DNA of 39,993 bases from JACCZR01 sp035296565 (GCA_035296565.1 DATHAQ010000009.1:1-39993); one strand, 5' to 3'. Numbered from the stretch's first letter, positions 14,554-22,831 are shown. Program-made: numbers and translations. Notes: generated from the letters alone by a model not told the origin.

Positions 14554-16200
14554 GTGCCCGACGAGAGCCTCGTCCGCTTTCGCAAGGTCATCGCCGCGGC
14601 CTGCTCTGAGCTCGAGGACCGGCGCGGAGAGGTCAACGACCTGAACGTGTTCCCGGTCGCCGACGGCGACACGGGCGACAACATGACGATGACGCTGCGC
14701 GCCGTGCTCGACGAGCTCGATCGCATGAACGGCCAGCTGATCGACGACTTCGGCCGCGACGAGCTGGTGGCCGCCGTTGCCCGGGCGGCCCTGTTGGGCG
14801 CGCGCGGAAACAGCGGCGTGATCCTCTCCCAGATCGTCCGCGGCGCGGCCGAGGAGCTCGTCTCGCGTCCCGGGGAGCTGGTGGACCCGGTGCTGGTGGC
14901 CGCCGCCTTCGCCCGCGCCGCCGACGCCGCCTACGACTCCGTCCGCCACCCCGCCGAGGGGACGATGCTCTCCGCCACGCGCGCCATGGCGCACCGCATC
15001 GCCCACGACCTGGCCCACATGGACACGCCGCGGCTCAGCCCCGGCGCCACGCCCGCCGAGCAGGACGAGCTGATCGCCGAGGTGCTGGACCGCGCACTGG
15101 AAGCCGCCCAGGAGGCCGTGGACCGTGGCCCCGACCAGCTGGCCGTGCTGCGCGAGTCGGGGGTGGTCGACGCGGGCGCCTACGGGCTGACGGTGATCGT
15201 CGCCGGGGTGGTGGCCGCGCTGCGCGGCGCCGACAGCGTGGAGCTCGAGCACCAGGCCGTCGCTCCCGGTGCGCTGCACCAACCCCACCACGAGTCGAGC
15301 GAGTTCCGCTTCTGCACCAACTTCGCCGTCACCGGCCACGGGCTCGAGGCCCAGTCCTACGTGCACCGGCTCGAGGAGATGGGGGATTCGGTGCTGGTGG
15401 TCGGCGACGAGCGCACCCTGCGCGTGCACGTGCACACCGACGAGCCCGAGCAGGCCGTGGCCCTGTTCGAGTCCGCGGGCGAGGTCTCCCGGCTCGATGT
15501 TGCCGACATGCGCGAGCAGGTGGCCGACCGCACCGAGCGCGTGACCGGCGCCGCCGACGCAGCCCCCGACGCCGCCTGCGGGGTGCTGGCCGTGGCCAGC
15601 GGCGCGGGGATGGTGCGCCTGTACGAGGGCCTTGGGGCCCGGGTGCTGGAGGGGGGCCCCACGATGAACCCGTCGACTTACGAGCTGCTGGCCGGGATCC
15701 ACGACGTGCCCGCGCAGGAGGTGATCGTCCTCCCCAACAGCCCCAACGTGATCATGGCCGCCGAGCGCGCGGCCGAGCTGTCCGAGAAGGCCGCGCGCGT
15801 GGTGCCCACGACCGCGGCGCAGGAGGGGCTCGCCGCGTTGCTGTCCTTCGACCCGCGCGAGGACAGCGAGGTCAACGCCGCCGCGGTGGCCGAGGCCACC
15901 GCCGGGCTGGCGCTGGGCGGCGTGGCGCCCGCCGCCAAGGACGACGCCCAGGGCCGCTTCACGATGGGGCAGGCGGTGGGCTACGCGAGCGACGAGCTGG
16001 TCGCCTGGGGCGACCCGGCGGAGACCTTCGCGGAGACCATCCGTCGCGTCGCCGCAAACGCCGAGTTGCTGACCGTGCTCGCCGGCGCCGACGCGCCGCT
16101 GCGCGAGGAGGCGCTCGAGGCCCTGATGCCCGAGGGCGTCGAGCTCGACTACCAGCAGGGCGACCAGCCCGCCTGGTGGTGGCTGCTCAGCGCCGAATAA
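14554..16200 (+). CDS. DAK2 domain-containing fatty-acid-kinase-like protein (FakA/YloV type)
   Basis: 548 residues from GTG 14554. The N-terminal DAK2 (DhaL-like) ATP-binding domain, residues ~1-200, has LNVFPVADGDTGDNM, whose Asp residues bind Mg-ATP, then RGNSGVILSQIV and the DAGAYGLTVIVAG helix. A linker follows, and the C-terminal part contains the family's second domain (VVLPNSPNVIMAAERAAEL) and ends with DQPAWWWLLSAE. In Firmicutes FakA phosphorylates fatty acids presented by a DegV-type FakB protein; no degV-like gene is in the window. The neighbouring rpmB and recG match the common conserved order rpmB-yloV-recG. Confidence 0.88.
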   Translation: MPDESLVRFRKVIAAACSELEDRRGEVNDLNVFPVADGDTGDNMTMTLRAVLDELDRMNGQLIDDFGRDELVAAVARAALLGARGNSGVILSQIVRGAAEELVSRPGELVDPVLVAAAFARAADAAYDSVRHPAEGTMLSATRAMAHRIAHDLAHMDTPRLSPGATPAEQDELIAEVLDRALEAAQEAVDRGPDQLAVLRESGVVDAGAYGLTVIVAGVVAALRGADSVELEHQAVAPGALHQPHHESSEFRFCTNFAVTGHGLEAQSYVHRLEEMGDSVLVVGDERTLRVHVHTDEPEQAVALFESAGEVSRLDVADMREQVADRTERVTGAADAAPDAACGVLAVASGAGMVRLYEGLGARVLEGGPTMNPSTYELLAGIHDVPAQEVIVLPNSPNVIMAAERAAELSEKAARVVPTTAAQEGLAALLSFDPREDSEVNAAAVAEATAGLALGGVAPAAKDDAQGRFTMGQAVGYASDELVAWGDPAETFAETIRRVAANAELLTVLAGADAPLREEALEALMPEGVELDYQQGDQPAWWWLLSAE

Positions 16201-16402
16201 GCGCCCTCCCCGCGCCGGTTATGTCCCCCTCTCGGCGGATCATCCTCACATCGCCACCGCGTTCGCCAGCAGCGAGGAGCTGAACCTCGACGCCGAGCTG
16301 CGCTCGCTGCCGCGGCCCAGCCGGCTGAACGAGCCCGTCACGCTGCCTGGCAAGGCGGGCAAGGCACTGGCCTCCCTGGGGATCGACACGGTTGGCGACC
16401 TG

Positions 16403-18388
16403 TTGGCCCACCTGCCGCGCGAGCACGCCGAGCGCGCGGGGCGCAAGGTCGCCGACCTGCGGCCCGGCGAACGGGCCGCCGTGGCCGTGACGGTGCGCAG
16501 CGTGACCACACGCCCGATGCGCAACCGCCGCGGCCGACGCGTCGAGGCTCGCGTGGCCGACGAGACCGGCCCGATGCTCGCCGTCTGGTTCAACCAGCCC
16601 TGGGTCGCCCGGCGGCTGGGGACGGGAACCGGCGTGCTCCTCTACGGCAAGCGCCAGGACCGCAACCAGTTCTGGGTCGAGGAGTTCGAGCCGCTCAACG
16701 GCCTGGTCGAGGAGCGCAGGCCGAGCGCTGGTCGGCCGAGCACCGCAGACTCGGCACGGTCTTCGCCGGCCCCGGGGACCGGCAGGGTGCCGCTGTACCC
16801 CGCCACCGAGGGGATCAGCGCGGCGCAGCTGCGCCAGCTCGTGTGGGAGCACTACGACCGGCTAACCGACGTGGTGGAGCCGCTGCCTGCCGGCCTGCGC
16901 GCCGCCGAGCGCCTGCCCGACCGTGCTGCCGCCCTGGCCGGTGTGCACTTCCCCGACGACGAGGACGAGGCCGCCGCCGGCCGCGAACGCCTGGCCCTGG
17001 AGGAGCTGCTACTGCTCCAACTGGCGATGGCCGGCCGCCGCCGGCGCCGCCGCGAGACCCGGCGCGCCGCGGAGCTGGAGCCCACGGGCGCGCTGGTCGA
17101 CCCGTGGGTCGAGGCCCTGCCCTTCGAGCTGACCGGCGACCAGAAGCGAGCCTGCGAGCAGATCGAAGGCGACCTGGCGGGAGAGCGGCCGATGCAGCGG
17201 CTACTGATGGGGGAAGTCGGCAGTGGCAAGACGGCGGTCGCTCTGCACGCGATGCTCCGAGCCGTGGAGAGCGGCCGCCAGGCCGCGCTGATGGCGCCCA
17301 CCGAGACTCTCGCCGAGCAGCACCTGCTCACCCTCGACCGCCTGCTGGGCGGCGCGGTGCCGATCGAGCTGCTGACCGGCTCGAGCAGCGCCGCCCGACG
17401 GCGGGACCTGACCGCGCGGCTGGCCTCGGGCGAGCTGGGCCTGGTTGTGGGAACCCACGCGCTCATAGAGGACCCGGTGCGGTTCGCCGCGCTGGGTCTG
17501 GTGGTCGTGGACGAGCAGCACCGGTTCGGCGTGCGCCAGCGGGCGGCCCTGGACGCCAAGGCGCCCGAGGGGCTGGTGCCGCACGCGCTTCACATGACCG
17601 CGACGCCCATCCCGCGCACCTTGGCGCTCACCGCCTACGGCGACCTCGAGGCCACGGTGCTCCGCGAGCTGCCCGCGGGGCGGCGCCCGGTGCAGACCCA
17701 CGTGGTGGACGGCGAGCGCGCCCGCCGGCGCGCCTACGAGCGCATCCGCGAGGAGATCGCCGCCGGGCACCAGTGCTTCGTGGTCTGCCCCCTGGTGGAG
17801 GAGTCCGAGGCGCTCCAGGCCCGCGCCGCCACGGCGGAGTACGAGCGCCTGCGAGCGACGGAATTCGCCGAGCAGCGAGTGGAGCTGATCCACGGCCAGA
17901 TGCCGAGCTCGGCCAAGGCAGCGGCGATGGCCGCGTTCGCCGCCGGCGAGGCCGACGTGCTGGTGGCCACCAGCGTGATCGAGGTGGGCATCGACGTGCC
18001 CAACGCGACGGTCATGCTGATCGAGGCCGCCGAGCGCTACGGGCTCTCGCAGCTGCACCAGCTGCGCGGGCGCGTCGGCCGCGGCGGACACCAGTCGATG
18101 TGCATCCTCTTCGGCGACCCGAAGCTGCCGCGCCTCAGGGCGATGGCCAACGAGCACGACGGCTTCAAGCTCGCCGAGACCGACCTGCAGCTGCGCGGGG
18201 CCGGCGACGTCCTCGGTACGCGCCAGCACGGGCTACCCGAGCTGAAGATCGCCTCGTTGCCCGATGACGCGCCTCTGCTGGAGCGCGCGACCGAGTGGGC
18301 CCGCCGCCTGGAGGACGAGCAGGACGACCTGCTGCGAGCGGCGGGGGCCGAGCGCTTCGGCTCGGAGCACGACCCCATTCCGGCTTAG
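16403..18388 (+). CDS. recG: ATP-dependent DNA helicase RecG
   Basis: Replication-fork-reversal helicase. The first canonical in-frame start is TTG 16403, giving 661 residues. However, clear RecG homology (PVTLPGKAGKALASLGIDTV, the N-terminal wedge region) continues upstream to about 16330, and the frame is open from 16127 with no ATG, GTG or TTG before 16403. A CTG at 16280 or 16298 could be the real start. After the OB-fold wedge (to about 16705), 46 nt of the dispersed palindromic element are read in frame as EERRPSAGRPSTADS, just before VPLYPATEGIS. The helicase core has LLMGEVGSGKTAVAL (Walker A), VVDEQHRFGVRQR (DEQH box), MTATPIPRTL and QLRGRVGRGG. Transcribed after the DAK2 gene. Confidence 0.92.
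   Translation: MAHLPREHAERAGRKVADLRPGERAAVAVTVRSVTTRPMRNRRGRRVEARVADETGPMLAVWFNQPWVARRLGTGTGVLLYGKRQDRNQFWVEEFEPLNGLVEERRPSAGRPSTADSARSSPAPGTGRVPLYPATEGISAAQLRQLVWEHYDRLTDVVEPLPAGLRAAERLPDRAAALAGVHFPDDEDEAAAGRERLALEELLLLQLAMAGRRRRRRETRRAAELEPTGALVDPWVEALPFELTGDQKRACEQIEGDLAGERPMQRLLMGEVGSGKTAVALHAMLRAVESGRQAALMAPTETLAEQHLLTLDRLLGGAVPIELLTGSSSAARRRDLTARLASGELGLVVGTHALIEDPVRFAALGLVVVDEQHRFGVRQRAALDAKAPEGLVPHALHMTATPIPRTLALTAYGDLEATVLRELPAGRRPVQTHVVDGERARRRAYERIREEIAAGHQCFVVCPLVEESEALQARAATAEYERLRATEFAEQRVELIHGQMPSSAKAAAMAAFAAGEADVLVATSVIEVGIDVPNATVMLIEAAERYGLSQLHQLRGRVGRGGHQSMCILFGDPKLPRLRAMANEHDGFKLAETDLQLRGAGDVLGTRQHGLPELKIASLPDDAPLLERATEWARRLEDEQDDLLRAAGAERFGSEHDPIPA
16709..16754 (+). repeat. 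Dispersed palindromic element, copy 2 (in frame inside recG)
   Basis: Differs from copy 1 at two of 46 positions. It inserts about 15 residues plus flanking Ser/Pro-rich sequence between the OB-fold and the helicase core without breaking the frame. The core pairs around CGGCCG, with outer arms CCGAG/CTCGG. Confidence 0.85.
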
Positions 18389-18391
18389 ACT
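18386..18391 (+). promoter_or_regulatory. Start-proximal -10-like element TAGACT
   Basis: TAGACT lies 6 nt before the GTG at 18398. Its TAG is the stop codon of recG. Confidence 0.5.
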
Positions 18392-18397
18392 TGCCAC

Positions 18398-18898
18398 GTG
18401 GACCTGCGCGAGATCCAGCAACCGATCAAGGACCGCTACCGCGCCGACCCGCAGGCCTCGCTGGTCACGCTCACCGCGCGGGGCGGCCAGGAGGAGCAGC
18501 CGGTCGCATGCTCGGTCGATCTCGGCCGCGCGATCCAGGCCGCCGAGGCCCATCCCGGCGTCGGCGGCCCTGGAGAGGGCGCCTGCTCGGGCGACTTGCT
18601 GCTGGGCGCGCTTGCCGCCTGTGCCCAGATCACCTGTCAGATGGTCGCCGCGGCGATGGGTATCGATGCCCGCCGCATCGAGACCGTTGTGGAGGGCGAC
18701 CTCGACTTGGCCGGCACGCTCGGCACCAACCGCGAGGCGCCCGTCGGCTTCGCCGCCATCCGCCTGCGCTTCGAGGTGGACGCTCCCGAGGCCGGCGAGG
18801 AGGAGCTGGGCTCCCTGGTCGAGAAGACCGAGCGCTACTGCACGGTGCTCCAGACCCTCACCGAGCCGCCGCGCATCGAAGCCGAGCTAGTGACCTGA
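18398..18898 (+). CDS. OsmC/Ohr family protein
   Basis: 166 residues from GTG 18398. It shows the OsmC fold signatures: ACSGDLLLGALAACAQITCQM in the central helix with the family's conserved cysteine positions, then an RLRFEVDAPEA strand and a C-terminal ERYCTVLQTL helix with another Cys. Family members reduce organic hydroperoxides with paired cysteines or are dimeric proteins of unknown role. The gene sits between recG and rsmD and is cotranscribed with the latter (3-nt gap). The exact substrate cannot be assigned. Confidence 0.82.
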   Translation: MDLREIQQPIKDRYRADPQASLVTLTARGGQEEQPVACSVDLGRAIQAAEAHPGVGGPGEGACSGDLLLGALAACAQITCQMVAAAMGIDARRIETVVEGDLDLAGTLGTNREAPVGFAAIRLRFEVDAPEAGEEELGSLVEKTERYCTVLQTLTEPPRIEAELVT

Positions 18899-18901
18899 CC
18901 C

Positions 18902-19420
18902 GTGCGGGTCGTGGCCGGGGCCTTCAAGGGGCGCCAGCTCCAGGCCCCGCGCGGCCGCACGCGGCCGACCGCCGACAAGGTCCGCGAGGCGCTCTTCTCC
19001 ATCCTCGGCTCCGTCGACGGCCTGCGCGTGCTCGACCTCTTCGCCGGCTCCGGGGCCCTGGGGATCGAGGCGCTGTCGCGCGGCGCGGCCACGGCGACCT
19101 TCGTCGACAGCGCCTCGGGTTCGGTCGCTGCGGTGCGGCGCAACCTCGCGGAGGTGGGGGCCGAGGCCGAGGTCAGCCGCCGCGACGCGCTGCGCTGGCT
19201 CGCCTCCGCGGAGGGGTCGTACGACCTCATATTCGCCGACCCGCCCTATGATCTGGCCGCCCGGGTATCGGGCCCCCTGACCCAGCGCCTGCCCGCCGTC
19301 CTCTCCCCCCACGCCCGCATCGTCACCGAGTCCGACAAGCGCTCCCCGCTCGAGCTGGGGCTACCACTGGTGACCGAGCGCACCTACGGCGACACGCGGA
19401 TCGCCATCCACCGTGGCTGA
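18902..19420 (+). CDS. rsmD: 16S rRNA (guanine966-N2)-methyltransferase
   Basis: 172 residues from GTG 18902. It has the RsmD N-terminal MRVVAGAFKGRQL, RPTADKVREALFSIL, the SAM-binding VLDLFAGSGALGIEALSRGA and the catalytic DPPYD (N6/N2-methyltransferase motif). It methylates G966 of 16S rRNA during 30S assembly. The 3' end overlaps the coaD start by 8 nt; rsmD-coaD is a very common pair in bacteria. Confidence 0.93.
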   Translation: MRVVAGAFKGRQLQAPRGRTRPTADKVREALFSILGSVDGLRVLDLFAGSGALGIEALSRGAATATFVDSASGSVAAVRRNLAEVGAEAEVSRRDALRWLASAEGSYDLIFADPPYDLAARVSGPLTQRLPAVLSPHARIVTESDKRSPLELGLPLVTERTYGDTRIAIHRG

Positions 19421-19922
19421 GCCCAACGGGGGCACGGCCCTGTGCCCCGGCTCCTACGACCCGGTCACTTTCGGCCATCTCGACATCATCGGGCGCGCGG
19501 CTTCGGTCTTCGACCAGGTGGTCGTCGGCGTCGTCAACCAGCCCGTGCGCAAGCAGAAGACGGTGTTCAGCGCCGAGGAGCGCGTGGCCTTCATCCAGGC
19601 CGAGGTGGCGGAACTGGGCAATGTGCAGGTGGAAACCTTTAGTACGCTGCTCGTCGATTTCGCCCGAGAGCACGGAGCCAGGGCTATCGTCAAGGGACTC
19701 CGGGCAATCTCGGACTTCGAATACGAGTTCGAGATGAACCAGCTGAACCGAAAGATGGCCCCCGACATCGAGAGCATCTACCTCATGGCCGCGCCCCAGT
19801 TCTCCTTCCTCAGCTCCTCCGGAATCAAGGAACTGGCGATGTTCGGCGGCGACCCCGCGGGCCTTGCGCCCGACGCCGTGGCAGAGGCCTTGCAGGAACG
19901 GCTCCAAAAAGAGGGAAAATAG
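19413..19922 (+). CDS. coaD: Phosphopantetheine adenylyltransferase
   Basis: 169 residues from GTG 19413, overlapping rsmD. It has CPGSYDPVTFGHLDII (nucleotidyltransferase TxGH-type motif with the His), KGLRAISDFEYEFEMNQLNR (substrate-binding loop) and FLSSSGIKELAMFGGD (second nucleotide-binding motif of the family). It transfers AMP from ATP to 4'-phosphopantetheine in coenzyme A synthesis. The SepIVA-like gene follows 9 nt downstream, after an AGGGA sequence. Confidence 0.95.
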   Translation: MAEPNGGTALCPGSYDPVTFGHLDIIGRAASVFDQVVVGVVNQPVRKQKTVFSAEERVAFIQAEVAELGNVQVETFSTLLVDFAREHGARAIVKGLRAISDFEYEFEMNQLNRKMAPDIESIYLMAAPQFSFLSSSGIKELAMFGGDPAGLAPDAVAEALQERLQKEGK

Positions 19923-19931
19923 GGACCGCGC

Positions 19932-20432
19932 ATGGACGTTCTAGTCCTCATCGACAAGCTCGACGACACGATTCACAACTCCAAGCCCGTGCCGCTGACG
20001 GATCAGGTGCGTGTGGACAAGGAGGAGGTCTACGACATCCTCGACCAGATGCGGGCCACGATCCCTGAGGAGATCAAGCAGGCCCGCTGGATCGTCAAGG
20101 AGCGCCAGGAGATGCTCGCGGAGGCCAAACGCGAGGCCGAGCGCATCGTCAAGGAGGCGCGCGAGGAGCAGAACCGCCTCATCGGCGAAGAGGAGATCGT
20201 CAAGCAGGCCGAGCGCCAGGCCGAGGACATCGTCGAGGACGCCCGCGCCCGTGAGCGGGAGATCCGCCTGGGCGCCGAGGACTACGCCGACGACATCCTC
20301 AACACCCTCGAGGTCAATTTGCAGAAGTTCATCGCCGCCGTCCAGCGCGGACGCGACCGTCTGCAGGGCCGCGAGGCCGAGGAGGCCGAGGTCTCGAGCA
20401 GCAGCACCATCGGGCCCGTAGACGCCCGATAG
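19932..20432 (+). CDS. SepIVA-like DivIVA-related coiled-coil protein
   Basis: 166 residues from ATG 19932. The conserved N-terminus MDVLVLIDKLDDTIHNSKPV and the block RATIPEEIKQARWIVKERQEM match the actinobacterial DivIVA-related protein called SepIVA in mycobacteria (often annotated as an ATP synthase B-like protein). Residues ~45-125 form a charged heptad coiled coil (AKREAERIVKEAREEQNR). The C-terminus ends in a Ser-rich tail. SepIVA is linked to septum formation and polar growth in mycobacteria; here the role is inferred. In mycobacteria its gene lies next to the DUF177 gene and rnc, so the 2.4-kb stretch that separates them here looks like an insertion. Confidence 0.82.
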   Translation: MDVLVLIDKLDDTIHNSKPVPLTDQVRVDKEEVYDILDQMRATIPEEIKQARWIVKERQEMLAEAKREAERIVKEAREEQNRLIGEEEIVKQAERQAEDIVEDARAREREIRLGAEDYADDILNTLEVNLQKFIAAVQRGRDRLQGREAEEAEVSSSSTIGPVDAR

Positions 20433-20445
20433 TCCATCTGTCCGT

Positions 20446-20463
20446 CCGGCCCTTGCGCGCCGG
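20446..20463 (+). terminator. Hairpin after the SepIVA-like gene
   Basis: CCGGC (20446-20450) pairs with GCCGG (20459-20463) across an 8-nt loop, 13 nt after the stop. There is no T-run; a weak or Rho-assisted terminator is possible. Confidence 0.3.
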
Positions 20464-20476
20464 GGTTCGGCGGGGG

Positions 20477-20482
20477 TAGGTT
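20477..20482 (+). promoter_or_regulatory. Start-proximal -10-like element TAGGTT
   Basis: TAGGTT lies 6 nt before the ATG at 20489, consistent with a leaderless mRNA for the RTX protein. Confidence 0.45.
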
Positions 20483-20488
20483 CGCGCG

Positions 20489-22426
20489 ATGAACTCGCGG
20501 ACTCGCTGGCTCGTCTTCCTTCTGGTTCTTGTTGCGATGCTGGCGTTGGCCGCCCCGGCCGTTGGAGTGCTGTCGGGCCGCAACGGGCGCATCGCGTTCA
20601 CGAGCGGACGCACAGCTGGTGACGCCACCGCGCAGATCTTCCTCATCAACCCCAACAGCCCGATCGGGCCAGGGGCGGCGACGGCCACCACGCCGCTTGG
20701 GGGCCAAAGCAGGCACGCAAGTTGGTCGCCCGACCGCACGAAGCTCGTTGTCGCGAACGGGACTCCCGGCTCCCTGGCGACCGAGAACTATGACCTGTTC
20801 GTCAAGGACTTCGTGAACAACACGATCACGCCCCTCGACGCGACCGAGACGTTCAGCAACGACCACCCCGCCTGGTCGCCCGACGGAACGAGGATCGCGT
20901 ACGAGCACCAGCCGGCGGCGAACAGCACCGAACGCGACATCAAGATCAAGACCGTCGGCACAGCAGCGCCCGCCGTGAACCTGAGCACGGCCGGCGCTGC
21001 TCCGTTCCAGCTCAAGGCCGCGTGGAGCCCGGACTCCCAAACGGTCTACTTCGCGCAGAGCCCGGTGCCGACCAACACAGCCGGTGAGAACTTCGACATC
21101 GTCAGGAAGGTGGCGACAGCGGCTCCGAACATCGCCGCGACCAACGTCCTCGCCACCGCCGCGAGCGAGTACCAGCCCTCGATCTCGCCCGACGGGACCA
21201 AGATCTGTTACACGACCCAGACGCCGCAAATGCAGAACACCACGGAGGTCTTCATCCGGGACCTCCCCGGCGGAGGCAACCCGAGAAACATCTCCGACAA
21301 CCCCGGCGGGGGCGACATCAACTGCACGTTCTCGCCGAACGGCCTGCGGGTCGCCTTCAGCCAGGGCATCTTCAGCCAGGGCAAGCTGATGACCGAGAGC
21401 GCCACCGACAACGACAACGCGCCTCCGGGGGTTCCCCTCAGCGACGACCCAGGCAGCGACAACTTCGACGGGAACTCCGATTGGGCGCCCGACGGCTCGC
21501 CCGACTGTCCCGACAGCACGGTCACGACTCAACCGGGCGTGCCGATCACGCTCCAGCTGGAGTGCACCGACACCGGCCCCGCTTGGGAGCGCACCGACCC
21601 GAACGGCTTCGTGGCCAACGATGGCGGACCGCAGAACGGAAGCGTCAGCGATTCCTCGCCCCTCACCAACCCCTCGACGGCGAAGTACACGCCGAAGCAG
21701 TTCTTCAAGGGAACCGACCGGGTCATCTTCACTTCGTTCGACGACTTTGGCTTCGGCACCGATACGGGCACCGTCACGATCAAGGTCGACGGGCCCATTA
21801 ACGGCACGGCCGGCAACGACACGATCAACGGGACGGCCGGCAACGACGTCATCAATTGCGGTGGCGGCGACGATGTGGTCAACGGCGGGGGTGGCGACGA
21901 CGTCATCAACTGCGGTGACGGCAACGATCAGGTCAACGGCAACGCGGGCAACGATCAGGTCAACGGAGAGGCAGGCAGTGACCTCCTTTCGGGGGATGAG
22001 GGCAACGACCGTGTCACCGGCGGCTCAGGCAGCGATCGCGCCAACGGCGACGGGGGCCGCGACCGCGTGTCCGGCAACTCGGGCAACGATCGGGTCGGCG
22101 GCGACTCGGGGCGGGACCGCGTAGGCGGCGACTCGGGGCGGGACCGCGTGTCGGGCGGGTCGAGCAATGATCGGGTCGGCGGCGGTTCCGGCAACGACCG
22201 AGTCGCGGGCAACAGCGGCAACGACCGCGTGAGCGGTGGCCGAGGGAACGACCGCGTGAGCGGCGGCTCCGGCAATGACCGGGTTAGCGGCGACTCGGGG
22301 CGCGACCGCGTCAGCGGCGACTCGGGGCGCGACCGCCTGAATGGCGGGCGCGGGCGTGACCGTTGCAACGGCGGCTCGGGCCGAGACCGGGCGCGTCGCT
22401 GCGAGATCCTCTCCCGGATCCCGTAG
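20489..22426 (+). CDS. Secreted TolB-like beta-propeller protein with C-terminal RTX-type calcium-binding repeats
   Basis: 645 residues. A signal peptide (hydrophobic core LVFLLVLVAMLALAAPAVG) is followed by a PD40/TolB-type propeller, residues ~30-330, with recurring ASWSPD, PAWSPDGTRIAY, AAWSPDSQTVYF, PSISPDGTKICY and CTFSPNGLRVAF blades. A short Ig-like/cadherin-type linker (~340-436) precedes 22 nonapeptides of the GGxGxDxUx type. The first repeats are classical (NGTAGNDTI, NGGGGDDVI), while later ones are Arg-bearing (SGDSGRDRV). The tail has a Cys pair (DRCNGGSG...RRCE). The repeats are expected to form a Ca-binding beta-roll outside the cell; the propeller may bind protein or carbohydrate. 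Located between two genes that are adjacent in related genomes, suggesting insertion. Confidence 0.85.
   Translation: MNSRTRWLVFLLVLVAMLALAAPAVGVLSGRNGRIAFTSGRTAGDATAQIFLINPNSPIGPGAATATTPLGGQSRHASWSPDRTKLVVANGTPGSLATENYDLFVKDFVNNTITPLDATETFSNDHPAWSPDGTRIAYEHQPAANSTERDIKIKTVGTAAPAVNLSTAGAAPFQLKAAWSPDSQTVYFAQSPVPTNTAGENFDIVRKVATAAPNIAATNVLATAASEYQPSISPDGTKICYTTQTPQMQNTTEVFIRDLPGGGNPRNISDNPGGGDINCTFSPNGLRVAFSQGIFSQGKLMTESATDNDNAPPGVPLSDDPGSDNFDGNSDWAPDGSPDCPDSTVTTQPGVPITLQLECTDTGPAWERTDPNGFVANDGGPQNGSVSDSSPLTNPSTAKYTPKQFFKGTDRVIFTSFDDFGFGTDTGTVTIKVDGPINGTAGNDTINGTAGNDVINCGGGDDVVNGGGGDDVINCGDGNDQVNGNAGNDQVNGEAGSDLLSGDEGNDRVTGGSGSDRANGDGGRDRVSGNSGNDRVGGDSGRDRVGGDSGRDRVSGGSSNDRVGGGSGNDRVAGNSGNDRVSGGRGNDRVSGGSGNDRVSGDSGRDRVSGDSGRDRLNGGRGRDRCNGGSGRDRARRCEILSRIP
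21800..22393 (+). repeat. 22 tandem 27-bp units encoding RTX nonapeptides
   Basis: Each unit encodes one nine-residue RTX repeat. Units from about 22080 to 22340 are nearly identical in places (GGCGACTCGGGGCG recurs several times), consistent with recent unit duplication; the first units are more diverged. It stays in frame throughout. Confidence 0.85.
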
Positions 22427-22429
22427 CCT
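22424..22429 (+). promoter_or_regulatory. -10-like element TAGCCT before the glyoxalase gene
   Basis: TAGCCT lies 12 nt before the GTG at 22442, slightly further than in other cases. Its TAG is the stop codon of the RTX gene. Confidence 0.35.
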
Positions 22430-22441
22430 CCGGGGCGGCGC

Positions 22442-22822
22442 GTGCCGTCCCACCTACACACCTGTTACCGGATCGGCGACATCGACCGGTCAGTCGGCTT
22501 CTACCGCAAGCTCGGCTTCGACGAGCGCGGGCGGATGGACATCGGCACGGAAGCCGTGAACGTCTTCATGGGGCTGCCTGGGGAAGACCCCGTGCTGGAG
22601 TTGACCTACAACCACGGGGTCGACTCCTACGACCTCGGAACGGGCTACAACCACATCGCCCTGGCGGTGGAGGACCTCGACGGCACGCTCGAGGGCTTGG
22701 CCGGCGACGGCATCGAGCCCGAGAAGCCGCCCTACCGGCCTGGCGGGCGCGCCGAGGGGCCGCGCATCGCCTTCGTGCGTGACCCCGACGGATACCGGAT
22801 TGAGCTGATCGAACGCGGGTAG
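22442..22822 (+). CDS. VOC-superfamily glyoxalase I-like protein (lactoylglutathione lyase type)
   Basis: 126 residues from GTG 22442. It has the paired beta-alpha-beta-beta-beta modules of glyoxalase I: HTCYRIGDIDRSVGFYRKLGF in module 1, LELTYNHGVDSYDLGTGYNHIALAV in the middle, and IAFVRDPDGYRIELIERG at the C-terminus. The metal ligands typical of glyoxalase I are present by position (His near the N-terminus, E in LELTYN, H in YNHIAL, E in RIELIE). It would isomerise a methylglyoxal-thiol adduct; as actinobacteria generally lack glutathione, mycothiol or another thiol is the likely partner (inference). Confidence 0.88.
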   Translation: MPSHLHTCYRIGDIDRSVGFYRKLGFDERGRMDIGTEAVNVFMGLPGEDPVLELTYNHGVDSYDLGTGYNHIALAVEDLDGTLEGLAGDGIEPEKPPYRPGGRAEGPRIAFVRDPDGYRIELIERG

Positions 22823-22825
22823 CCT
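22820..22825 (+). promoter_or_regulatory. Start-proximal -10-like element TAGCCT
   Basis: TAGCCT lies 6 nt before the ATG at 22832. Its TAG is the stop codon of the glyoxalase gene. Confidence 0.5.
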
Positions 22826-22831
22826 CGGCCC

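Noticed and set aside
21800..22393. CRISPR-like or satellite array
   Set aside because: The 27-bp periodicity keeps the reading frame and encodes RTX nonapeptides; there are no unique spacers.
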